This document shows positions 1-5,767 of a stretch of DNA of 10,678 nt, piece by piece. Position 1 is the first letter of the stretch; the number at the start of each line of letters is the position of its first letter. Both the position numbers and the translations under genes were made by a program. The DNA comes from JAJPJX01 sp964568355 (GTDB lineage: Bacteria; Acidobacteriota; Terriglobia; Bryobacterales; Bryobacteraceae), in NCBI GenBank assembly GCA_964568355.1, contig CAZMRK010000296.1, positions 1 to 10,678 of the forward strand. Direction: 5' to 3'. Below the pieces are notes generated by a model. It ran no database searches. It had not been told where the DNA came from and was given only the letters and a program-made list of their open reading frames with translations.

Positions 1-36
1 GCTCCGGAATGCAACCCCTGCCCTTGGGTTCGATAG
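1..36 (+). CDS. Secreted CNPC-tail micropeptide, copy 1 (3' end only)
   Basis: Only the last 11 codons and a TAG stop are inside the window, reading APECNPCPWVR. These 36 bases are identical to the end of copy 2, so this is the tail of another member of the array. Its start and signal peptide lie before position 1. Function is unknown; see the entry for copy 2. Confidence 0.8.
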   Translation, partial: APECNPCPWVR

Positions 37-76
37 GTTGATCTATATTTTTCAATAACTTCGGAGACAAACGAAA
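37..76 (+). promoter_or_regulatory. Spacer 1 of peptide array: RBS and possible -10 box
   Basis: AT-rich spacer between copies 1 and 2. It carries GGAG at 63-66 as the ribosome binding site and TATATT at 44-49, which fits a -10 box in five of six positions. No good -35 is seen at normal spacing. The same layout recurs in the second spacer, so each unit may carry its own start signals, or the array may be one mRNA with one ribosome binding site per peptide. Confidence 0.4.
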
Positions 77-193
77 ATGATCCGTAAAGCTTTCCTGGTG
101 GCGCTCCTGGCGCTCTCTTTCTTCGCGACGAGCCAGACAACCGTAGCGGAAGATCCCGCTCCGGAATGCAACCCCTGCCCTTGGGTTCGATAG
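77..193 (+). CDS. Secreted CNPC-tail micropeptide, copy 2 (38 aa)
   Basis: ATG at 77 opens a 38-codon frame ending in TAG. A GGAG ribosome binding site lies at 63-66, ten bases before the start. The protein begins MIRKAFLVALLALSFFATS: two basic residues, then a hydrophobic core of about 13 residues, which is a textbook Sec signal peptide. A signal peptidase I site is plausible after T-V-A (residues 22-24), releasing EDPAPECNPCPWVR: 14 residues with four prolines, one tryptophan and a C-x-x-C pair (Cys31, Cys34). I do not recognise the family. The leader is a normal export signal rather than a typical RiPP leader, so a secreted or periplasmic peptide is the simplest reading. It could be a signal, a metal- or redox-active peptide, or something else. 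The real gene status rests on the synonymous differences from copy 3. Confidence 0.8.
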   Translation: MIRKAFLVALLALSFFATSQTTVAEDPAPECNPCPWVR

Positions 194-233
194 GTTGATC
201 TATATTTTTCAATAACTTAGGAGATAAACGAAA
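194..233 (+). promoter_or_regulatory. Spacer 2 of peptide array: RBS and possible -10 box
   Basis: Same 40-base spacer as 37-76 with two substitutions: one creates a fuller AGGAG at 219-223, the other is a C to T change just after it. TATATT is kept at 201-206. It decides the start of copy 3 at 234. Confidence 0.4.
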
Positions 234-350
234 ATGATCCGCAAAGCTCTTATGGTGGCGCTGCTGGCGCTCTCTTTCTTCGCGACAAGCCGGACGACGG
301 TAGCGGAAGATCCCGCTCCGGAATGTAACCCTTGCCCTTGGGTCCGGTAA
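234..350 (+). CDS. Secreted CNPC-tail micropeptide, copy 3 (38 aa)
   Basis: ATG at 234, AGGAG ribosome binding site at 219-223, TAA stop. Compared with copy 2 it has three amino-acid changes (F6L, L7M, Q20R), all in the signal peptide. The rest of the frame, including the whole predicted mature part EDPAPECNPCPWVR, is identical in protein. In that tail four codons (Cys31, Pro33, Val37, Arg38) and the stop use different bases; five further silent changes lie in the leader. This pattern is expected of a translated peptide under purifying selection. It is the last unit before the membrane-protein gene at about 473, 122 bases away, and no clear terminator separates them. Function unknown. Confidence 0.8.
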   Translation: MIRKALMVALLALSFFATSRTTVAEDPAPECNPCPWVR

Positions 351-413
351 GTTACTCATACTGCACGGGCCAGGTCCCGCCACAGAACTGACCCTGGTGA
401 AAAAAGATCCAAT

Positions 414-442
414 TTGCGAGGTCTCGATTTTAACAATTTGAT
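414..442 (+). promoter_or_regulatory. Weak promoter candidate for the seven-helix protein gene
   Basis: TTGCGA at 414-419 and TTTGAT at 437-442 are 17 bases apart, with four of six matches to consensus in each box. This would start transcription near 449, about 24 bases before the ATG at 473. The surrounding bases are AT-rich in a GC-rich window. It is a candidate only. Confidence 0.25.
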
Positions 443-472
443 GGTAAGCTAAAGTTGGGGCCGCACCCGAAG

Positions 473-1258
473 ATGATCGAAAGTGGCAATGCCGTTCTGT
501 TTCTCCGGGTTGGGATGTTGGCAGGCGTCGGTGTACTGAGTTGGCGGCTCTATCAGATGGGGCTGCACCATAAGTATAGGGTTTTCTCGGCGTATCTGCT
601 GTTTTGGATTTTGCGTTCCGTCGTGCTCATGAAGCTAGGCGTGCGGAGCGTCCTCTACGCCAAGGTTTACATTGTCACAGAGCCGATAGTATGGCTTTTT
701 TACATCCTGTTGTTGCTTGAGCTGTATTCTCTTGTGCTGGAGAAGCACAAAGGACTGTATTCGTTGGGAAGGTGGACGTTGTACGGGGCCATGGGAGTAG
801 CGGTCCTGGTTTCTACGCTTATTTTTATTCCACCTTCCGGGGGCACCTACGCCCAATCTGTCGCTCTCTCCTACATTTTCCTCTTAAAACGCGGTCTGTT
901 TTGCAGCCTGGTCATTTTTTTGCTGCTCATCATCTATGTCCTGACCCGCTATCCAATCCCCCTCAGTCGCAACGTGATCATTCACAGCATTGTCTATAGC
1001 GTCTTTTTCCTGAGCAATACCCTAGGCTCTTTATTCTTAAGCATGCTCGGCCGTAGCGTTACCGAAGTCGTCAATCTGCTCATGACGGTGGTACAGGTGG
1101 CCTGTATTGGCATCTGGCTACGCTATCTCACTTTACAGGGTGAAACGGTGACCATGACGGCCCACCGGGTCTGGGAGCCGGGGCAGGAAGAGCGTCTGGT
1201 GAGTCAGTTGAATAGCTTAAATTCAGCGCTCATTCGTGCCGCCAGGACCAGGACCTAG
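473..1258 (+). CDS. Seven-helix membrane protein of unknown function
   Basis: I do not recognise this family by name. The 261-residue product has seven hydrophobic segments, at about residues 8-28, 36-54, 65-90, 101-120, 138-157, 168-190 and 199-221. A short polar C-terminal tail of about 40 residues follows and has no recognisable domain. Positive charges cluster after helices 1, 5 and 7, which suggests an outside N terminus and an inside C terminus. A TTG at 455 would add six residues; I chose the ATG at 473 because neither start has a strong ribosome binding site and ATG is the simpler choice. It follows the peptide array on the same strand, with a weak promoter candidate between them. A receptor, a transporter component or a lineage-specific membrane protein are all possible; nothing in the sequence decides. 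Confidence 0.7.
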   Translation: MIESGNAVLFLRVGMLAGVGVLSWRLYQMGLHHKYRVFSAYLLFWILRSVVLMKLGVRSVLYAKVYIVTEPIVWLFYILLLLELYSLVLEKHKGLYSLGRWTLYGAMGVAVLVSTLIFIPPSGGTYAQSVALSYIFLLKRGLFCSLVIFLLLIIYVLTRYPIPLSRNVIIHSIVYSVFFLSNTLGSLFLSMLGRSVTEVVNLLMTVVQVACIGIWLRYLTLQGETVTMTAHRVWEPGQEERLVSQLNSLNSALIRAARTRT

Positions 1259-1333
1259 ATAACATAAGTAGGCAATACTTTTCGTTGCATTTTTGAAAAA
1301 TTCCGACTACTCTAAGCAAATAAGAGGAACCGA

Positions 1334-1879
1334 ATGAATTACACTTTGCTAGTTGCCAGTTTGCTGATCGCCGGGACGTTCGGATCAGCCATGGTCCTGC
1401 TGTTCCGCAAGTTGCTCCAGCCGCAACGGTCGCTTCCCACTTCTACCGATTGGATTCAGGATCTTTCCGCGAGCCGTTACCGCCCCATGGCGCGGTTGTT
1501 GAGCAATGACGATTTCCGGTTCTTGGCGTCGCAACCGGGTTATAACCGAGCGATGGCGCGACGTCTCCGCCGCGAGCGCCGCAAAGCATTTCGCGGCTAT
1601 TTGCGCTGCCTGACAAGGGATTTTGGCCGTGTTTGCACCGCGATTCAGCTCCTGCTGATGGATTCGGCGGCCGATCGACCGGATCTGGCTGCCGCCCTGG
1701 TGAAACAGCGGGCGATCTTCCGTCTGAATCTGTTGGCCGTGGAGTGCCGCCTGCTTCTGCACGCCTGCGGCTGGAATCGCATGGTGGATGTGCGCGATCT
1801 GGTCGGCACCCTGGATGTGCTGGGCGGCGAACTGCGTCGGCTTGTGTTGGTTCCTCAGACGGCCGGTTCGCTGGCGTAA
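1334..1879 (+). CDS. Hypothetical single-anchor membrane protein (181 aa)
   Basis: Family not recognised. ATG at 1334 is preceded by AAGAGG at 1322-1327, a good ribosome binding site at normal distance. Residues 4-24 form one hydrophobic segment, a membrane anchor or uncleaved signal. The remaining 155 residues look soluble and largely helical. Residues 38-70 contain a DWIQDLS...RYRPM...DDFRFL...QPGY stretch that reads like a conserved block. Residues 73-99 form a very arginine-rich amphipathic helix, and residues 101-172 look like further helices. With no export of the soluble part, the basic domain would lie in the cytoplasm. It follows the seven-helix gene by 75 bases on the same strand and may share its transcript, although TTGCAT (1285-1290) and TACTCT (1308-1313) could be a weak promoter of its own. 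Confidence 0.65.
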   Translation: MNYTLLVASLLIAGTFGSAMVLLFRKLLQPQRSLPTSTDWIQDLSASRYRPMARLLSNDDFRFLASQPGYNRAMARRLRRERRKAFRGYLRCLTRDFGRVCTAIQLLLMDSAADRPDLAAALVKQRAIFRLNLLAVECRLLLHACGWNRMVDVRDLVGTLDVLGGELRRLVLVPQTAGSLA

Positions 1880-1905
1880 GCCGCGAGTTTGTAATCCGCT
1901 GGATT

Positions 1906-1937
1906 CCAGAGGCTTGTCGATTGCGGCAAGCCTCTGG
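1906..1937. terminator. Hairpin terminator between convergent genes
   Basis: An 11-bp perfect inverted repeat, CCAGAGGCTTG at 1906-1916 and its complement at 1927-1937, encloses a 10-base loop. It sits 26 bases after the stop at 1879 and 47 bases from the end of the minus-strand gene, so it can serve both. The 3' flank (ATTTATT) has only a short T-rich stretch. That makes it a moderate terminator by sequence. Confidence 0.65.
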
Positions 1938-1984
1938 ATTTATTGGATTTCCTGCCAGTGGCCGGCTCCCGGCCGCCATCCCCT

Positions 1985-2740
1985 CTACAGCTTCTTGAGC
2001 AGTTCTTTGGCTTCCTGGAAGCTTGTGAACTGGCGTTCCGCGGCGCGGAATTCGCGTGTGTGCACTCTCCGGCGCGCTCCCGTATGGTCCACGGGAAAGC
2101 GCAGGTGCAGCATCTCGTGGAAAAGTACGTATCGAAGCGCCAGCATAGGCACCTGCGGGTCATCGAACAGCGAACTGATGATGATGGCGTTGTGTGAGGG
2201 ATCAAAGTGGCCCAACATGCTACGCGACGGCCTCCTGCTCCAACCCAGCAGTGGTTGTCCCAGCAATCCGTCGAAATAATTCCCGTTCAATTCCCGAAAA
2301 ATCTCCTCTAAATTTCGGCATTTTCCCTGGGGTCCGGACAGGAATTTGCGCCCGCGAATCTGGCGAATGAGGTGCATCTGCCGGCGCATGTCGCGGCGGT
2401 TGAGATACAGCCGGTAGCGGTGCGTGTAAACCCGTGGGATCTGGCGGCGAAAGAGCTTGCCGATCAGAATATAGGCCAGGGCTTCCTGTACCGGAGCCGG
2501 AGCCCCCTCGAGCAAATCGGTGATGCGGACGTGGATGGCGCCGTTCTCCAGACGAATGAAACTGTCGGCGTTCGCAAACTGACAGAAGTCGACTCGGATC
2601 TCCGGGAGAGCGGTCCGTGGTTTGAGATCCCGAAAGACGCGCGCATAAATTTCGACCGGCGTCTCGAATAACAGGGCACTCTGGGGTCCGGAAACAGCCA
2701 AGTCCGCGAAGCGGTCTTGCATTCCTCTAGAATTTAACAT
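1985..2740 (-). CDS. SprT-like zinc metalloprotease domain protein
   Basis: The C-terminal half carries the zinc-protease signature HEMLH at about residues 208-212 (two zinc ligands and the catalytic Glu). A further His follows at about 227 in HTREF, the arrangement seen in SprT/Spartan-type domains. Upstream of this, FDPSHNAIIISSLFD looks like the strand region that normally precedes the HExxH helix in the family. The N-terminal half has no named domain that I recognise. No signal peptide is visible, so it is probably cytoplasmic. SprT-family proteins include DNA-protein crosslink proteases; a specific substrate here is not known. The frame stays open to 2863 but would then overlap fabH, so I use ATG at 2740 (251 residues). 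ATG at 2722 is equally possible. It is transcribed divergently from fabH. Confidence 0.75.
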   Translation of the reverse strand: MLNSRGMQDRFADLAVSGPQSALLFETPVEIYARVFRDLKPRTALPEIRVDFCQFANADSFIRLENGAIHVRITDLLEGAPAPVQEALAYILIGKLFRRQIPRVYTHRYRLYLNRRDMRRQMHLIRQIRGRKFLSGPQGKCRNLEEIFRELNGNYFDGLLGQPLLGWSRRPSRSMLGHFDPSHNAIIISSLFDDPQVPMLALRYVLFHEMLHLRFPVDHTGARRRVHTREFRAAERQFTSFQEAKELLKKL

Positions 2741-2840
2741 ATCAAGGTGAGGGCGAACCTTGCATGCGGCATTGCACCCGGGCCGCGCAAGATTTGGCCG
2801 GCAGCGCCCGGCGTGGAACAATAGGATCATATAAAGATTG

Positions 2841-2846
2841 AGAGGA
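2841..2846 (+). promoter_or_regulatory. Ribosome binding site that fixes the fabH TTG start
   Basis: AGAGGA lies three bases before the TTG at 2850. The alternative in-frame TTG at 2838 sits upstream of this site and has no such sequence of its own. The product then begins PKAKITALG after the initiator, as FabH proteins usually do. Confidence 0.7.
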
Positions 2847-2849
2847 ACC

Positions 2850-3845
2850 TTGCCTAAGGCCAAGATTACGGCGCTCGGTTGCTACTCGCCTCCGCGCGTC
2901 CTGACAAATCGAGATCTGGAAAAAATGGTGGATACCACCAGCCAATGGATCGTGGAGCGAACCGGGATCTGCGAGCGTCGCATCGCCGATCCGGACGTCG
3001 CCACCTCAGATATGGCGGTGGAAGCGGCTAAGGCAGCGCTTGAGCAGCGCGGCATTGCGGCGTCGGAACTGGATGCCATTCTGGTCTGCACGGTCACACC
3101 GGACATGTTTTTCCCCTCCACAGCCTGCCTGGTACAGAATCGCCTGGGTGCCCAAGGGGCCTGGGGGTTCGACCTGATTGCCGCCTGTTCGGGATTCGTC
3201 TACGGCCTGACCACTGCCGCCCACCTGGTTTCGGGCGGAACGCAGCGGAAAGTGCTGGTGATCGGCGCCGATACCATGAGCCGGATCATCGACTATCAGG
3301 ACCGCAGCACCTGTATCCTGTTTGGCGACGGTGCCGGCGCCATGCTGCTGGAACCGGCCGACGGCAGCGACGACGGGCTGGGATTCATCGATTTTCTCGG
3401 CGAGGTGGACGGCTCCGGTGCGGAGTTTCTGCGGATGCCCGCGGGAGGCAGCCGCCGCCCCGCCAGCGTGGAAACGGTGGAAGGGCGCATGCACTACGTG
3501 CATCAGGAAGGCCAGCAGGTCTTCAAGTACGCCGTCCGCAAGATGCACGAGGTTTGCGAGCAGTTGCTCGCCCGCAATGGGCTGACCGGCGAGGACGTCG
3601 CCATGTTGATCCCGCACCAGGCCAACAAGCGGATCATCACGGCCACCGCAGAGCGTCTCAAGATCGGTCCCGAGCGCGTCTCCATCAACATCGAGCGCTA
3701 CGGCAACACCACGGCCGCAACGATTCCCCTGGCCACGCGCGATGCCATCGCGCAGGGACGCCTGAAGAAGGGTGACCTGGTCCTGTTTGTGGCGGTCGGC
3801 GCCGGCTATACGGTGGGCGCCAGTCTGTGGCGATGGGCTTTCTAA
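2850..3845 (+). CDS. fabH: Beta-ketoacyl-ACP synthase III (FabH)
   Basis: FabH condenses acetyl-CoA or another acyl-CoA primer with malonyl-ACP and so starts type II fatty-acid synthesis in the cytoplasm. The 331-residue product has the complete catalytic triad of the family: Cys113 in AACSGFVYGL, His256 in PHQANKRI and Asn286 in RYGNTTAATIP. The N-terminal QWIVERTGI and the glycine-rich GDGAGAMLLE and VGAGYTVGASLWRW at the end are also typical, and the length is normal. TTG at 2850 is chosen because AGAGGA lies just before it. The gene stands alone here, not in a fab cluster, and ends 7 bases from the convergent exported-protein gene. Branched- or straight-chain primer preference cannot be read from the sequence. 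Confidence 0.96.
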   Translation: MPKAKITALGCYSPPRVLTNRDLEKMVDTTSQWIVERTGICERRIADPDVATSDMAVEAAKAALEQRGIAASELDAILVCTVTPDMFFPSTACLVQNRLGAQGAWGFDLIAACSGFVYGLTTAAHLVSGGTQRKVLVIGADTMSRIIDYQDRSTCILFGDGAGAMLLEPADGSDDGLGFIDFLGEVDGSGAEFLRMPAGGSRRPASVETVEGRMHYVHQEGQQVFKYAVRKMHEVCEQLLARNGLTGEDVAMLIPHQANKRIITATAERLKIGPERVSINIERYGNTTAATIPLATRDAIAQGRLKKGDLVLFVAVGAGYTVGASLWRWAF

Positions 3846-3867
3846 CCGGCGCTTAGCGGCGCGCCGG
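3846..3867. other. GC-rich inverted repeat across the fabH convergent junction
   Basis: CCGGCG at 3846-3851 and CGCCGG at 3862-3867 form a 6-bp stem. Its 10-base loop contains the stop codon of the minus-strand gene. It starts directly after the fabH stop. It lacks a T tract on either side, so it may only weakly block transcription between the two convergent genes. Confidence 0.35.
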
Positions 3868-5211
3868 CGCTTCCCGAAGGCGGACGCCGATCTCCACTTT
3901 GCGCGGCAGATCCAGCGCGAGGATTCCTCCGGTGTCCGCTTCCAGTTCTCGCATCTCTTCCCCATCCACTTCCACATCGTAGCGGTGGTGCGGCTTGAGA
4001 CCCAGGACGAAAGCCTCTTCCTGGTCCTCCTGAAGCTGAACGCGGAATTTGCGAGCCGATTTCCCGAAGACCACCACGGCATCGGGCAGCAGCACCGGAC
4101 TGGGGGCCGTATCGAGGTTCAGCAGCGCTGGTTGTCCGTCGCGGAAGATCTGCAGCTTGCCGTCGAAATAGCCCAGCCAGGTGGCGTCATCCTCCCAGGA
4201 GGAGCGAATCAGCAGCCGGCCGAAGTGGGCGTCGTGATAGACCAACGGAATATGAAAATAACTTAATCCGGGCTGGTAGGGATTGGCCCAAAGGAACTCG
4301 TAGCCGATACCGAAGGTGCCGCGCATCAGGAAATGGTCGTGCATGAGCCAGCCCTGCAAGACCTGGCTCTCGGCGGCATTCACGTCGTAGGCGACCATGG
4401 AAAGCTCCGCGGCGCGCGAGAGCGCGGCCCGGCGAAGATCGGGTTCGCCCAGAGTGGCGCTGGCGGGTATGCGATATTCGTTTTCGGCCGCCGGGTAAGT
4501 GGCCGGGTAATAGCTGAGTAGTTGAAAGATCGGCAGATCCTTGAAAAACCGGGGAGCGGAGTCGCGCAGTTCGATGTTCAGGTTGTCGCGCAGAGCGTGC
4601 AGCAGTTCGAACAGGGGATAACTGTCGTCCCGTTCGAGCGGGCCGCGCCCTTGTTTCAATTCCGGCGCGATGCGCTGTTCCCACCACTCGCGGACGGTTT
4701 GGGAAAGCACCCTGGTGGCTAAAGTCGGATTTTCATCTTCCCCTCCCAAAGCGATAGCGGCCAGAACACGGCCGCGCACGGTGCTGACGTGCGAATCAGA
4801 GCTACTCCCTTCGATTCCCTGGACCAGCTTGCCCATCAGGTTTTTCTTCTCGGCTGGGCTGAGCAGCGGCTGGCACCAGTCGAAGACCAGGGCCAACTGG
4901 CGCAGGTCGGTTCCGGCGCCCAGGGCCCACGCGACGGCGCGCCGGCCGATGTCCTGATCGTCCGAGGTGCGATAGTAGAGGGCGTAGCTGAAACCGGGTT
5001 CGGGCATCGGCGCCTTGCCCGCGATCAGGTTCTCCAACTGTTGCCAGCGCAGCGACTGGCGCTCGCGCTCGCGCCGCAGCAGCTTCAGCCGCTTGGTCCC
5101 TAAGAAAAGCCGGGGGTGATCACCGTAAACGGAAAAGCTGTCCTCCTGGCCCTGGGTCCACGCCGGGGTTGTGGCCAGAAGCAGCAGGACAAAAACCTGG
5201 AGCCGCCGCAT
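3853..5211 (-). CDS. Exported protein, heparinase II/III-like look, function unknown
   Basis: The 452-residue product starts with a Sec signal peptide: MRR, a hydrophobic core VFVLLLLATT, then a likely cleavage around residues 19-22. Residues 31-50 (DHPRLFLGTKRLKLL...) resemble the opening of many heparinase II/III-like and alginate-lyase-like proteins. Residues 85-310 are helix-rich, as in an alpha/alpha toroid. Residues 320-450 look beta-rich, with RSSWEDDATWLGYFDGKLQIF typical of the C-terminal sheet domain. I could not place the catalytic His/Tyr residues with confidence, so lyase activity is an inference from overall resemblance. Starts at 5229 (ATG) and 5250 (GTG) are also open; 5211 is preferred because AGGGA lies just upstream and the signal peptide then begins directly. 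It may act on extracellular polysaccharide. Confidence 0.6.
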   Translation of the reverse strand: MRRLQVFVLLLLATTPAWTQGQEDSFSVYGDHPRLFLGTKRLKLLRRERERQSLRWQQLENLIAGKAPMPEPGFSYALYYRTSDDQDIGRRAVAWALGAGTDLRQLALVFDWCQPLLSPAEKKNLMGKLVQGIEGSSSDSHVSTVRGRVLAAIALGGEDENPTLATRVLSQTVREWWEQRIAPELKQGRGPLERDDSYPLFELLHALRDNLNIELRDSAPRFFKDLPIFQLLSYYPATYPAAENEYRIPASATLGEPDLRRAALSRAAELSMVAYDVNAAESQVLQGWLMHDHFLMRGTFGIGYEFLWANPYQPGLSYFHIPLVYHDAHFGRLLIRSSWEDDATWLGYFDGKLQIFRDGQPALLNLDTAPSPVLLPDAVVVFGKSARKFRVQLQEDQEEAFVLGLKPHHRYDVEVDGEEMRELEADTGGILALDLPRKVEIGVRLREAPARR

Positions 5212-5314
5212 CTTCCCTGATTGTGTCATACCGACACAGGTCCCGCCCACTTGACCACAAGGCGGAGGTTGTTAGAAAGCGTAAGGTCCTTTGGCTTTGC
5301 CGGGTTCTACGGTA

Positions 5315-5343
5315 TTGACACATGGACATCCGATTGCTACTTT
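5315..5343 (+). promoter_or_regulatory. Sigma70-type promoter upstream of candidate RNA
   Basis: TTGACA at 5315-5320 is a perfect -35 box. After a 17-base spacer comes TACTTT at 5338-5343, which matches the -10 consensus at the first, second and last positions. Transcription would start near 5349-5352. No plausible protein start with a ribosome binding site follows for over 400 bases, so the product is probably an RNA. Confidence 0.6.
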
Positions 5344-5349
5344 CGGTGG

Positions 5350-5505
5350 TGAATTGGCGAAGTAACTCTCAAACCTGCCCTCTGTTGCAACAGGCAGGAG
5401 GAAGAAGAGTGGGCGCAGAAGACAACGTGCTTGCGGGAGCCGGTGTTTGGATTTACTGCTTCGCTCGCTAGTCTTCCCTTGTTGGTTGCACCAGAGGGGT
5501 TTTTT
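5350..5505 (+). ncRNA. Candidate small RNA, about 155 nt
   Basis: It lies between a good promoter (5315-5343) and a hairpin with six Ts (5476-5505). Visible pairing includes a long-range stem, GCGAA and GTAA at 5357-5365 with TTAC and TTCGC at 5453-5464 (a 3-base bulge between). It continues with CAAAC at 5370-5374 against GTTTG at 5445-5449. Inside is a hairpin of CCTGCC against GGCAGG near 5374-5399. The size is close to 6S RNA, but I could not show the 6S central bubble, and signatures of tmRNA, RNase P RNA and SRP RNA are absent. The transcript may instead read on to the second terminator at 5717. Confidence 0.4.
5476..5505 (+). terminator. Intrinsic terminator ending the candidate small RNA
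   Basis: CCCTT at 5476-5480 pairs with GAGGG at 5494-5498 and TGGT at 5483-5486 with ACCA at 5490-5493, around a 3-base loop, with two bulged bases on the left. Six Ts follow at 5500-5505. The stem is short, so it may be leaky. Confidence 0.5.
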
Positions 5506-5536
5506 GTGCCGATCACGAGTGGATAAGAGCTCTCCC

Positions 5537-5638
5537 GGGGTTCCGGTTGCGGCCGAGGTCGTACGGGCTGTCGTGGCGAAGGAAAAAGGACGCGGACCTC
5601 GCCAGGGTGGCTCTGCGATGACCCGCCGCCGGACTCCC
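5537..5638 (+). ncRNA. Structured RNA segment upstream of rimO
   Basis: Bases 5537-5552 pair with 5623-5638: of 16 positions, 12 are Watson-Crick, two are G-U and two are mismatches. Within this arm, CGAGGTC at 5554-5560 pairs perfectly with GACCTCG at 5595-5601, and GGGT at 5605-5608 can pair with ACCC at 5621-5624. This looks like a branched structure. It ends just before the strong terminator at 5657-5717. It could be the 3' domain of one RNA of about 370 nt starting near 5350, a separate RNA, or a leader that controls rimO. No known riboswitch class is recognised. Confidence 0.35.
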
Positions 5639-5656
5639 AGCCCAAACACACGGGCG

Positions 5657-5717
5657 AGCCGCATCGGGCGTTAAAGGCTCCGGCAAGTCTCTGGAGCTGC
5701 TCCGATGCGGCTTTTTT
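5657..5717 (+). terminator. Strong intrinsic terminator upstream of rimO
   Basis: AGCCGCATCGG at 5657-5667 pairs perfectly with 5702-5712 (11 bp), and six Ts follow at 5712-5717. The 34-base loop contains a second small hairpin (GCTCC at 5677-5681 with GGAGC at 5693-5697). It ends about 50 bases before the rimO start and would isolate rimO from upstream transcription, or act as an attenuator for it. Confidence 0.8.
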
Positions 5718-5767
5718 CTGCCTCATGTTATCCTCATAAAGAGTACGCCCTCGTCTGGATACACGCG

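Larger units (their letters stand above)
1..350 (+). repeat. Tandem 157-bp repeat, each unit a tiny secreted-peptide gene
   Basis: The stop codons of successive units lie at 34-36, 191-193 and 348-350, and the start codons at 77 and 234, giving an exact 157-bp period. Each unit is a 117-bp reading frame plus a 40-bp spacer. The first unit is cut by the window start, so the array may hold more copies upstream. The two spacers (37-76 and 194-233) differ at 2 of 40 bases. The two full reading frames differ at 14 of 117 bases, yet have the same length and no frameshift. After the third unit the similarity stops within a few bases of the stop codon. Confidence 0.95.

Noticed and set aside
1..350. 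CRISPR-like or simple satellite repeat.
   Set aside because: The unit is 157 bp, with a complete reading frame and mostly silent differences in it. There are no short repeats with unique spacers.
367..405. Imperfect hairpin (CCAGG with CCTGG) after the last peptide gene as a terminator.
   Set aside because: The short bulged stem is followed by As, not Ts, on the plus strand, so it does not look like an intrinsic terminator.
2741..2863. Longer N terminus for the SprT-like protein, starting at 2863.
   Set aside because: It would overlap the start of divergent fabH and its ribosome binding site, and the added residues look like translated intergenic DNA.
371..5247. Shared 11-mer CAGGTCCCGCC at 371-381 and 5237-5247 as a dispersed repeat.
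   Set aside because: Several 11-base matches are expected by chance in a window of this size, and the flanks diverge quickly.
5604..5617. AGGGTGGCTCTGCG resembles the T-box sequence (AGGGTGGnACCGCG).
   Set aside because: The central ACC is TCT, the following terminator hairpin has no complement to this stretch, no specifier stem is evident, and the next gene (rimO) is not a synthetase or amino-acid gene. Chance similarity is more likely.
5350..5717. RNA of about 370 nt as RNase P RNA or tmRNA.
   Set aside because: The size fits, but the conserved RNase P GAGGAAAGTCC and ACAGAA...GGCTTA blocks are absent, as are a tmRNA tag frame and T-arm-like 3' end.
5705..5767. ATG at 5705 as the rimO start.
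   Set aside because: It lies in the right arm of a strong terminator hairpin, and the extra 21 residues do not match the normal RimO N terminus, which begins exactly at the TTG at 5768.
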